Below, in pieces: positions 1 to 9,554 of a stretch of 64,000 nt of DNA. The position numbers and the translations under genes are program-made. The notes under the pieces were generated by a model. It was not told the origin of the DNA. It ran no database searches and worked only from the letters and a program-made list of their open reading frames with translations. Source of the DNA: Rhytidiadelphus loreus (taxonomy: Eukaryota; Streptophyta; Bryopsida; Hypnales; Hylocomiaceae). How positions within the stretch are numbered: the stretch's first letter is position 1; each line of letters starts with the position of its first letter. The DNA is taken from the NCBI GenBank assembly GCA_947034895.1, contig OX344762.1, positions 40,962,760-41,026,759 of the forward strand, read 5' to 3'.

Positions 1-1142
1 GAGTTTAACTCGGAATTGCAAATGGATTGTGCCAATGGCTTCAGAAGGCCATTTTTACCCTGTAGAACACCCTACCCCCTATTTCTATCGTGAAAAACCC
101 ATCGAAAACTAGTGCCAACTAGAGCCAATTAAAAGGGTAAAAACCTAACTTTCGGGGTTTACCTCCTATGGCCTAGGTAACTAGCTAGGGCTGTTGGGGA
201 GGCTCTAGGGAGTAAGGAAAGACTCCTTGATGTCTTCGTTCCAACTTCGTACGCTCCTGGGACGCCAGTCAACCCCGCAAAGACCTTACCGTAATTATTA
301 TTTGGGGGAATGTTGTCAATTTCGGCTGCCTCTCGCTATTGGAACACCGTGAAATTTGTCGGGGCGCGTTATTAACATAAAAGATGATAGTCTAATTTTT
401 AGTGAGATTTTACCGTGGCCTGGGAATTTTATACAAATTTCCCGTCATGGCCTTTAGTGGTTGACTGCTCGGAAAAAGATCCTTTGGAGATCAGAAAAAA
501 CCGAGACTTTTGGAGGAACCTCTCATGGAGCCCCCCAAGCCACGTGCCAAATTTTGGGCTAATCTGGCACACAGTCAATGGCAAGGCGAAAACCGACTTT
601 GTTCGAATTACCAGCAGTTAGGGAATCTTTCACACGTGAGAGAATCTTGGGGAACGGATTTCGCTGTGGATACCCTGACATGTTCCAGATCCAAGAACAC
701 TATCCGGCGGCCGTGGATTCCTCCATGTGGCCTATCTTGGACAAGTAACACATGCAAGCTAACAATTGGGATTCCTAACGTTTCGTCGATGGAATGGGGA
801 AACTAGAACCTATCTTTGGAGATTTATGTGGGGATCTCCCTAACTCTCCTAGGACCAATTTAGCCTATCATGGTCACATGCACTGGGTTTGGGCTATTTT
901 GGGTAAGTTTCTGGTAGCTCTATTGTTTCCCACTATTTACGGGTTCTAACCTATATACAAGTGGGATTTGTAGGTAATCTATGGATAAAGGCTATTTATG
1001 ACCAAATGCTATACTGGTACGTGACATACCTATTTCGGTTCTACACTCTTCTTTGGGCTTTTCGTAGTACTTTATGCCTTAATTTGTAACAAACTAAAAA
1101 AAAAAAAACTATGCGTCCTAAGTGACGAATTTGGGGCTCACA
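1..1142 (-). mobile_element. 3.8-kb TG..CA element, copy 0 (cut by the window start)
   Basis: This is the terminal 1.14 kb of an element whose end reads TGACGAATTTGGGGCTCACA on the plus strand. It matches the reverse complement of 1429-2577 almost base for base by eye, and the end of 9555-13375 more loosely. It therefore lies in the opposite orientation to copy 1, with only 286 bp between their ends. The rest of the element, and its second target duplication, lie outside the window; the flank after its end is CTTGG. The short ORFs in it do not resemble any protein. It interrupts the 3' part of the non-LTR ORF2 that continues at 1143-1428. Confidence 0.75.
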
Positions 1143-1428
1143 CTTGGATAGCAGAAAAGTTGTTCTGCTATATTTAAAGCATTTTTTTCTATTTTTGTTG
1201 GAGTTTGATAGTATATTTTGAAGTCTTCTGGTGACATTAGATTTGTACCATTTGGGAGTGCAATGTGTTTGATATTGTATATGTTGTGTAATAAAAGTTT
1301 ATGTAACATTTTGAGAGAGAGTTTGGAATTTGTGTGTGGTAGAGTATAGGTGATTTGTAACATCCATTCTTGTTCAAGCTCTGTTGCATGTATTAAGAAG
1401 CTTTCTTTTATATTCTTGAGGTCGATGC
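1143..1428 (-). pseudogene. Stranded C-terminal piece of non-LTR retrotransposon ORF2
   Basis: A minus-strand reading frame (stretch starting LQITYTLPHT) has the same A/C-rich, G-poor coding composition as the endonuclease/RT region at 5237-8798. If copy 1 and one GATGC target duplication are removed, the frame coming from 5237 runs straight into this piece without a shift. I infer that it is the region downstream of the reverse transcriptase. No RNase H or zinc-knuckle motif is visible. It is cut again by copy 0 at 1142, so the true end of the protein is not seen. Confidence 0.6.
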
Positions 1429-2689
1429 TGTGAGCCCCAAATTCGTCATTTGGGACTCATTGTTTTCTTTTTTTTAGTTTGTTACAAATTAAGGCATAAA
1501 GTACTACAAAAAGCCCAAAAAAGAGTATAGAACCAAAATTGGTATGTCACGTACCAGTATAGCATTTGGTCATAAATAGCCTTTTATCCATAGATTACCC
1601 ACAAAACCCACTTGTATACAAGTTAGAACCCGTAAATAGTGGGAAACAACAGAGCTACCAGAAACTTACCCAAAATAGCCCAAACCCAGTGCATGTGACC
1701 ATGATAGACTAAATTGATCTTAGGAGAATTAGGGAGATCCCAACATAAATCTCCAAAGATAGGTTCTAGTTTCCCCGTTCCATCGATGAAACTTTAGAAA
1801 TCCCAGTTGTTAGCTTGCAGGTGTTACTTGTTCAAGACAGGCCACATGGAGGAATCCACGGCCGCCGGATAGTGTTCTTGGATCTGGAACATGTCGGGGT
1901 ATGCACGGCGAAATCCATTCGCCAAGATTCTCTCACGTGTAAAAGATTCCCTGGCTGCCGATAATTTAAACAAAGTCAGTTTTCGCCTCGCCACCGACTG
2001 TGTGCCAGAATAGCCCAAGACTTGGCACGTGGCTTGGGTGATTCCATGAGAGGTTCCCCCAAAAGTCTTGGTTTTTTCTGATCTCCAAAGGATCTTTTTC
2101 CGAGCAGTCAACCGCCAAAGGCCACGACGGGAAATTCATAAAAAATTCCTAGGCCGCGGTAAAATCTCACTAAAAATTAGACTAGCACCTTTTATGTTAA
2201 TAACGTGCCCCGACAAATTTCATAGTGTTCCGATAGCGGGAGGTAGGCGAAATCAACAACATTCCCCCAATTAATAATTACGGCAAGATCTTTGCGGGGT
2301 TGACTGGCATCCCGGGAGCGTACGAAGTCGGAACAAAGACATCAAGGAGTCTTTTCTTACTCCCTAGAGCCTCCCCAACAACCCTAGCTAGTTACCCAGG
2401 CCAAAAGAGGTAAACCCCAAAAGTTAGGTTTTTACCCTTTTAATTGGCTCTAGTTGGCACTAGTTTCCGATGGGTTTTTTGTGATATAAATAGGGGGTAT
2501 GGGGTCCTTCAGGCTAAAAATGGCCTTCTGAAGCCATTGGCGCAATCCATTTGCAATTCCGAGCTAAACTCCGAAAGTTAGAAGTTAGGACCAGTGTAAA
2601 ACCCGAAATTAGGTGAAAATCTCAAATTTGGATGAAAATACGGATGGATGAGATTACCCGTCGAGGGGGGGAGTGGGCCCTTGGAAACC

Positions 2690-2698
2690 TATAAAAGG
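2690..2698 (+). promoter_or_regulatory. TATA box of copy 1
   Basis: TATAAAAGG is followed by a CT-rich stretch, and the homologous position of copy 2 has TATAAAAGG on the minus strand (12106-12114). Conservation between two diverged copies suggests the element's own promoter. In an LTR reading it would mark the U3/R boundary. Confidence 0.5.
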
Positions 2699-3539
2699 GG
2701 GCCCTTCTCCCTCCTAAAACACCCCCTTTCTTGTACTTCGGACTGTTGGTCCCTTTTGGTGTGGAGCCTTGGTCTTTTTTGGCCAAACCGCTTAGTCTTG
2801 TTTTTTAGGCTTCTTTTGGAGCCATTGTTTGAGTCTTGCAAGGAGTGTGGAGGACTTCGGGGGTCCTTCTACACCTTGTGGTTGCCTTGAGTCCATAGTC
2901 GAGATCTTGTTGCCACGAGGCAGTGTGTTGAATTCTTGTCTTTAAAGTTCGTTAGGTTGGACTAACCCTAGAGATCACCCCCACCGTACCTTGGCGATGC
3001 CGCTTTGGAGGACCTCTAGCTTTCCATTTTGAAATACTAACCCTTACTACTAACATTGAGTCATCATATTGTGTCACTAACCCACGTTCTAGGGGTCGTC
3101 TTGAGTCGAGTCTCCGTTCTTGGTTGGGGAAAAGAGTGGGGTAGTTACCTTCGGGAAACCAAACTCTACCTATCCTAGTGGTCCTAAGTCCTAGATGGTG
3201 TGTTAAAAGAGTGTCAGACAGCGAAGCTTTGAACCTCCAAAGTAGTGCTAAGTCCTAGATTTGGTGTTAAACCCAAATCAAGGGCGGAGCTTTGGACTTA
3301 CTGTCTAGTCAGTGCCAAAGTTTAGTCTCCAAAACGTGTTGGAGACAAACCAAAGTTTAGCGTCCAAAATTACATCTCATAGGTCCACGATCATTGTCAA
3401 GTCCCGCCTTGGCTAGTTCTCTAGGTTAATTCTAACCCTTGGGGTACCATTAGGGCCCATAATCGAACCACTCAGCCAAGGGGAGGGGGGGGGGAAAGCC
3501 CCATTAATTAGTTCATTTTTGTAAAGCCCACCCAACCAG

Positions 3540-3720
3540 GAGTGGCCCCCGAACCGACAGCCAAGAGCCCCTGACCAGCGGCCAAGAGCGGCCTCCAGCA
3601 GGCAGCCCCCCAGCAGCAGCGAGCCCATCCAAGAGGCCCCCAAGCATGCGGCGAGCCCAGCTAGAGGCCCCCGAGTAGGCAGCGAGCCCAGGCAGGGCGG
3701 CCCCCGCCCAGCCTTGGCCC
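3540..3720. repeat. GC-rich minisatellite inside copy 1
   Basis: A short island far richer in G+C than its surroundings is built from variants of a roughly 30-bp unit (GCAGCGAGCCCA followed by AGAGGCCCCCAAG). Copy 2 lacks it, so it expanded after the two copies separated or was lost from copy 2. The minus-strand ORF across it is a by-product of the repeat. Confidence 0.6.
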
Positions 3721-3802
3721 CCAATTAATTCATTTTTTGGGTTTTTTTTTTCCTTTGGCTAAACTATCAGAGGAAACTAAAAAGGGGGGGAGAAATAGAA
3801 TT

Positions 3803-3990
3803 AACAAAGTAGGATAGCATAGGAAACTAGGGAACAACCTAGCAAAGTAGGATAGCATAGGAAACTAGGGAACAAACTAGCAAAGTAGAATAGCATAGGA
3901 AACTAGGGAACAAACTAGCAAGTAGGATAGCATAAGCAACTAGGGAACAAACTAGCAAAGTAGAATAGCATGGGAACTAGGGGAAAACTA
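3803..3990. repeat. 38-bp tandem repeat, about 5 copies
   Basis: The unit is CAAAGTAGGATAGCATAGG followed by AAACTAGGGAACAA and a CTAG-containing spacer, repeated about five times with single-base changes and small deletions. It lies inside copy 1. Confidence 0.8.
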
Positions 3991-5236
3991 GCGAGTGGAT
4001 AGAGTAGAAGCCGTAGGAAGGGAGGAGATCCGCCACCCACACTAAAAAGGTATAACCCGAAAGACAAGGAGACGTTTCCATCTCACCTCACTAACTCTCC
4101 CCTCCCAACCCACACATCATCACCTCCAAATGCCATGGGAGAAGTGGGGAGGAAGCTTAAATAGGAATGGGATACCATCGGTAGGGTAGAAGGGAAATCC
4201 ACTCCACCATTAGGGTGAGACGGACGTAAGAGGTAGTTAGGCCATATTTTGACTTTTTAGATTCCTTCCGCATTAGGATAAGATGACGCGTAAGTGGTGG
4301 TTAGGACATAGTTTGACCTTCGAAGTAGGTAGGTGTCCAACCCACCTCCTTCCATCAATGAGGCACGCGGGTTGAGGAGAAAGAAAAAGAAGGAAGAAGT
4401 GGCATGTACGGGAAGAAGTGTTAGTCTTTTGAAATTACAAATACGGCACTGCCAACCAAACACGTGGCCTACAACCCGCAACTTACCATGGTGGAAGAAG
4501 GTGAATTGACCGCCCTCCTCAAGGGACACCATGCCAGTGTAAGAACCTAACCTCCCACCGCGTCATTGGCCCACTAGGGGTAAAAGTCTCAACTAGGCCG
4601 AGAGCTAGGTACCATTAGAGTTCAAGGCAGGTCAGATATGATTGGAAATTCTTAGAGTAAACTTTGAGGGGTTTCCAAAAACATAAGACACGTAGGAATC
4701 GGAGTTAGGATGCCCAAGATATTGGTGGATGAAGTTTAGAGCCCAAAACGGATGAAACTTGGAAGTGTTCGTCCAACCAAGTTGGGGCTTAGGATTTAGA
4801 TAGGAAATAGGGAGTCAGGTCCGTAGGTCAAATTTCACCCTCAACCAGATTTGGAAACCCATAGAAAACTATGGATGAAGTTTGGTAGCCTTGCGGTCAA
4901 AACTTCATCCGCCCATAGCGGGTGATTAGAAAGTCCAAATTGAGCGAGTCTTAGGTTTTTAGAAATAGCGTGAGATGATCTCCTACCTTAGGACATTAGA
5001 GTAGAATTTGAAAATAGGGAACACAAAAACATAATATAGTAGGATAGTCAACTTAGGAGTCATTAGAACCACGATTAGAGAGTCACGATTAGGGACTTAG
5101 CAAAAAAGATCCATTGCTTGGAAGGCACAATGGATTGACGCTTAGACACCCATTAGAGTAGGACACTATCATAGAACTAGAACCTGGTTGTGTTCATCGA
5201 TTTACCAAGGGTGGGTAAATAAGCGCCCACAGATGC

Positions 5237-5777
5237 CTGCTTTGTATTGTAGAAGGTATAGAGTTTAAGTTGTGGGTGATCTAATGCAATCATGTTGTTT
5301 GATTCTGGGGATATTTTCCGCCCCTCCATATTTGGCTAGAATATGGTGAATGAGTCATCTATATATTATTCCTAGTCTTCCTGGATCATTCAAAGCGTAT
5401 ATAAGTTGTTCACTAATACAACGTAGATATGCGTTTGTAAGTGAGAAGGCTTCTAGTCCAAAAAATTCATGTGGGAGTTGTGCTATTATGTTTGCAGTAC
5501 ATTTGGGTAGTCCACATATATTTTTTTGGATTTCAATGATTTTTTTATCTAGTTTTTTAATTGTTGGTAGGAAGTATGAGACTGCATAGAAGCTATAGGC
5601 TATGCCAACTCTAATTACGATATCTACCATATTGATTTTTTGTTTTATTGTGGCTGGGCAATTTGCAAGTTGTGTACATTGGTTTGTTAATTTTTTAGTG
5701 GTAATGTGTGTTTGTAGTTTCCACTTTAGTGAGGGTACTAATTGTATACCGAGGTATATATAAGGTTCATTTTGGTG
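5237..5777 (-). pseudogene. Non-LTR ORF2, region after the RT palm (thumb / C-terminal)
   Basis: A minus-strand frame (5630-5355 plus flanks) continues downstream of the YAND box and has the composition of the RT region. In-frame stops at about 5355 (TGA) and near 5274 (TAA) break it. The frame runs to 5237 and, after removal of copy 1, continues at 1428. The function assignment rests on its position after the palm domain of non-LTR reverse transcriptases. Confidence 0.55.
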
Positions 5778-7167
5778 TCAAACCGGTATCAACTGATTTC
5801 TATAGCTAATGTTCATGGCTTGTATTTGAGTTTTGAAGGTAGTGGGTTTTGTTTTTGATTTATTTGGACATCCCGTAATTGCACATTTTGATACTCCCAA
5901 GTCCATACCAACCCATTCACAGTATTTATCTAGTTTGCTTAGTTGAATTTTCAGTGATTGGAGGTTATTTGATGTAGTTACTAAGTCATTTGCATATGCT
6001 GTAGAGCTAACATTTATCTTGGATGTACCAAAATTGTAGCCATTGTTGCCTTTTTGGAGCCATCTAAGTAGTGGTTCTAGGAAAATAAGAAAAAGATAGG
6101 GGCTTAGTGTATCCCCTTGAATTGTGCCTCTTTGTATTGGTATTGGTTTAGTCCTACCAAAATGTTCACCAGTATATATTGTGGTGGAGTGTAAGTAAAT
6201 ATTTCCTATTAGTGCTATTGCATCTTTAGGATATCCTAGGTCTGTCATTATAGCTAGGAGTCTAGCGTGATCTATATATGGAACCAAAGGCATTTTTGAA
6301 ATCTATGTAAAGTAGATATATATCTTGATTTGTGAATCTTGCATCCTCTAAAGCTACAATGAATAGTTGGAGTTGAAGTGATGTACTTCGTTCTGCTCTA
6401 AATCCTTCTTGGCTATCATGTAGTATTTGGTATTGTTCGCCATAGGCAAAAAAGATTTGAGTTAGGGTACTAGTGAAGAATTTATAGATAGTATTTGCAA
6501 GTGCAATAGACCTATGCTTTTGTAATTGGGAGGGGTCACCTTTTTTGTAGAGTAGTATGGTTAGACTAGTTTTCTAAGATGCTGGGATTTGTTTTTGTTT
6601 ATAGCAATGTTTGAAGAATAGGAAAAGTAAGTTATGGAAACATTGTGGCATATTTTTTAGGATTACATTTAGAATTTCATCTGGGCCTAGTGTTTTGTTA
6701 TTGGCTAGGTGTTTTAAACATATATTGTATGTTTCATTGTTGAAATAATGGTGTAGGGTTTTTTTGGGGGTTCCTTGTTTATCTAAAATAAGGCCATCTA
6801 AATCGTGCCATGGGTATTGCCGCATTGCACACGTGCAGTGTGGTGGGTGTTCTGGTAGGTAATAACATGTTAGAACAATGGGTCTATTACTAATTGATTG
6901 TTGGATGTGTATTTTGTTGGCAATATCCTCGGGGTTAGTGAACAAGGAATTTTGTCTATCCATAATGCAATCTAGTGGAGGTGTATTTCAATTTTTGAAC
7001 ACTTTTTTGTTTATTTTTTGGGGACTTTTTTCATATAGTTGTCTATACTTAGAGATTGTTTTTTTGATACAATTTTGAGTATATTGTGTAGTAACTTTCC
7101 GAGCTTGTATATTTGCCATTTTGGCTAATTCGGCGAGTTGTTTAATCCATTCTTGTTGGTCGGATTC
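5778..7167 (-). pseudogene. Non-LTR retrotransposon reverse transcriptase domain (inactive)
   Basis: This is the reverse transcriptase of the element, which in this class copies the element RNA at a nicked chromosomal site. Seen in order on the minus strand: an N-terminal RT block LANNKTLGPDEI (about 6700), where the family has a GPDG-like motif; palm motif A as YIDFKNAFGSI near 6300, where the family has an AFD; the QGDTLSPYLF block (about 6110); and the catalytic box AYANDLV (about 5990), where the family has YADD. The D-to-N change, a frameshift near 6290, and stops at about 6573 and 6970 make it non-functional. The reading frame is otherwise coherent, so decay is moderate. Confidence 0.85.
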
Positions 7168-8798
7168 TTATATTGCAGGAGGTGGAATGTGAACATGGAT
7201 GTGGTTTTTAAATTCATCTATAATTGGGTGTGTTGCCCAGTTTGGTGTGTTTATTGTTATGTAGATTGCTTTCCTAATTAGATGGTAAGTAGAGAGGTAA
7301 GCTTTCCATTGTTTTTGTATTTTTTGTGGTAAGAATCCGCCTTGTTGTGATGTACAATTTGTTAGTTGGGGAAGTGGTGGTTTGCTACAATTTGCGAGTA
7401 TTTTATTTGATATGTCTTGTATAAGGTGATCGAATGAAGTGCATGCTATATGCCATTGTAGGTTTGTTAGGTGTTCATTTGTAAGAATGGTATTGAGTTC
7501 ATTTATTTGGTGTGTGTGTTCTTCTAAAAATTTGGTTTTGAATTGTTCTATGTTTTTTTGTGGAATAGGGTTTAGAATTCTTGGTGGTTTACTTCGTGTT
7601 GGTAGTATGGGGCGTGCTAGTAGAGTATTTGGCGGTATATGTAATGTTACTGGTGAATGGTCTGAGTTTAGGTTATGATTATGATTTGTGGTTGCTATAT
7701 ATAGAGCAATATTGGGTGTGTTTATGTAGTATCCATCTATTAGGCTGGTTTGGGTATAGTTTTGGCCACCTTGTCTAGAGATTGTGCTATTGGTAGGTAT
7801 ATAAATGAATTTTAGGTTGTCTGTAAGTATACGCCATTCTATGTCCTCTGGTTGAGGTGGGGTTATGTTAAATTCATTTTGTTTGCCAATAAGGGCAATG
7901 TCTCTGTTGAAGACACCGCACAGAATGTGAGGGTGTTGAGGGTGTAACAAAATTTGGTGGGTTATATTTTGTTTAATTTTAGGTATCAATTGTAAATTAT
8001 CTATGTGTGAAGGTATATACATGTGTAGTAGTAACCATGGTTGTAGAGGATGATTGTTGATTTTTATTATTTGCAAATATGGTGAGAATTGAGCAGGGGT
8101 TGGGATTTTGGTGATGTTTCCTGGGTATGCATATTTTTTATTTATGAGGATAAGGAGTCGATCCCATCCGGGTATATATGGTTTTCTTTGTTGTATACAT
8201 CTAGTTAGTGCATGTGTGTTGTTGAATATAAGTTTGTATTGTGGAAATAGATTTTGGATGTAATTTATAGATTTTGTTGTTGTTATTTTGGTTTCTTGAA
8301 TTGTAATTATTGCTGGGGTGGTAGGTGTATCTGATATAAGTTGTTGGAGGTTTGGTAGAGCTGTATTGATTGATGAGGCATTCCATGTGGTGATGTATGT
8401 ATTGAAGTTGTTTGTTTGTGTAGTTGTGGTAAAAATGGAGGGTATATTGGGAAGAGGAAGGGGGTGAGAGTATTCTTCCAAGGTGTCATTACATTTTAGT
8501 GTTTCTATTAGTAAGTTCTTAGGTAAATATAGAAATTTATTGAGCATAATTTGTAAAGTAGGTGGTACATTTGTTTGTTTAATAAAGTTATATATTTCAT
8601 TATATATGGAATTAGGAGGCTCAATGATTTTTTGATTTGTATCTCTAAATTGTGTGTATAGGTGTGGTGTTGTGATATGTATTTTTGGTGGATTTTGCAA
8701 TGAAGCCATTCTTTCTAATAGGGATGTGGTCCAATCTGGGGTTGGCATTTGTATTAATAGTTGGTCGCATGTCTCTAATTGTGGGCTAATGGTGATAA
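7168..8798 (-). pseudogene. Non-LTR retrotransposon AP-type endonuclease domain
   Basis: This is a 526-codon open frame (8748-7168) of the exonuclease-endonuclease-phosphatase fold that nicks target DNA for target-primed reverse transcription. Visible catalytic blocks are WNASS (N at residue 123), QETK (E152), MYIP (Y244), GVFNRD (278-283), SLIDGYY (335-341) and NSDHSPV (D363, H364). The fourth block is normally GDFN; here the Asp is Val, which should abolish metal binding. The upstream frame to the CACTA MITE (8798) is open but shifted by one base relative to the 2A-containing part. The coding strand is strikingly poor in G. Confidence 0.88.
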
Positions 8799-9036
8799 CA
8801 CTAGAAGAAAGCTTTGTTTAATTTGATGTTCTTGCGTCAAAGTTGACGGATTTTCTTAAGCATCCAATGTAACATCTTCATGTGTTTATGTCAACAATGA
8901 CATCCAATGTAGCATAAAGATGTTACATTGGATGTCATTGTTGATATAAACACATGAAGATGTTACATTGAATGCTTAAGAAAATTTGTCAACTTTAACG
9001 CAAGAACATCCAATTAAACAAGGCTTTCTACTAGTG
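8799..9036. mobile_element. CACTA-type fold-back MITE, 238 bp, TSD TAA
   Basis: It begins CACTAGAAGAAAGC and ends GCTTTCTACTAGTG, and nearly the whole length folds into one hairpin. The perfect 3-bp duplication TAA stands at 8796-8798 and 9037-9039. CACTA ends with a 3-bp target duplication define the En/Spm superfamily. It has inserted into the non-LTR ORF2 between the 2A region and the endonuclease. A second member is at 33659-33794. Confidence 0.9.
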
Positions 9037-9554
9037 TAATAAGTGCAAATAGGATTCTTGGTGATGGGTGGTGTTGGTTTTGAGAAACATATCGTGATAG
9101 GTGTGGGTAGTTTGTAATTGTGTTGAAGGTATGTGTTGTTGAGTGTAGATGCAAATGTTTTTGCTAAGTGTTGGTATTCGGGTTGTAATTTAATTGTACA
9201 TGGTATAAAATATATTTTGCATCTTCTTCTGTGTATGGAGGGATGTGTTGTAAGTATATTGGGCATGGGGCCTGGATTAGTTTCAATATCTCCACATAAG
9301 AGAAGTAGTAGATGTATCTGGAGTAGTTGGCCGGCATTATTGCTTAGAGAGCAGTGGTTTTGGTAGTAATGGTTCCGTTCTATTAGTGCGGTAGGGGATT
9401 CCATATGGGAATTTGTGTGTATCTTTGAAATTGTAGCTAGATTTATTGATTTGATTGTAGAGTTCGTTCTTTGGTTTTTTTTTGTTTTATTGCAATTTTG
9501 GTGAAATGATATTTTTGGTGTGTGATTTGTTTTTGGGTTTATTAGGTTGGTTGT
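9037..9554 (-). pseudogene. Non-LTR ORF2, N-terminal part with a 2A-like sequence
   Basis: The frame is open from 9554 through the ATG at 9404 to the MITE. It encodes a polar T/N/K-rich stretch, then a leucine run ending in GDIETNPGP, then a basic segment with IHRRRCK. Removing the 9555-13375 insertion and one GTTGT repeat joins this frame to 13381-13569 without a shift. The protein would therefore start at 13569, with the 2A site at about residue 159. The part after the 2A and before the endonuclease has several Cys residues but no recognised fold. Confidence 0.75.
9267..9311 (-). other. 2A-like ribosome-skipping motif
   Basis: The encoded residues LLLLLCGDIETNPGP match the D(V/I)ExNPGP consensus of 2A / CHYSEL peptides, including an upstream leucine-rich helix. 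In the known family the ribosome fails to form the Gly-Pro bond and continues, giving two proteins from one frame. Such motifs are documented in trypanosome L1Tc and in animal AP-endonuclease non-LTR elements. Here the motif separates about 158 N-terminal residues from the endonuclease-RT part. Activity is inferred from the sequence only. Confidence 0.85.

Larger units (their letters stand above)
1429..5231 (+). mobile_element. 3.8-kb non-coding TG..CA element, copy 1 (solo LTR or LARD-like), TSD GATGC
   Basis: The element starts TGTGAGCCCC and ends GCGCCCACA. It is flanked by a perfect 5-bp direct repeat GATGC at 1424-1428 and 5232-5236. TG..CA ends plus a 5-bp duplication are the signature of LTR-retrotransposon integrase. 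No gag-pol coding is present, and I see no second copy of the first 1.5 kb inside, so it is either a very long solo LTR or a large non-autonomous derivative. A TATA box sits about 1.26 kb from the left end. A stretch at about 2990 (TTGGCGATGCCGCT) resembles the GGCGA-type primer-binding sites of some plant Gypsy elements, but this is weak. It carries a GC-rich minisatellite and a 38-bp repeat. It is homologous to copy 2 (9555-13375) along its whole length, with conservation highest in the first 1.15 kb. Confidence 0.8.

Noticed and set aside
2985..3005. Primer-binding site (TTGGCGATGCCGCT) proving a 1.56-kb LTR in copy 1
   Set aside because: The match to GGCGA-type sites is partial, and no second LTR copy is found in the 3.8-kb element, so the boundary is not supported.
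3413..3724. 103-codon Gly/Leu-rich minus-strand ORF
   Set aside because: It coincides with the GC-rich minisatellite inside a non-coding transposable element.
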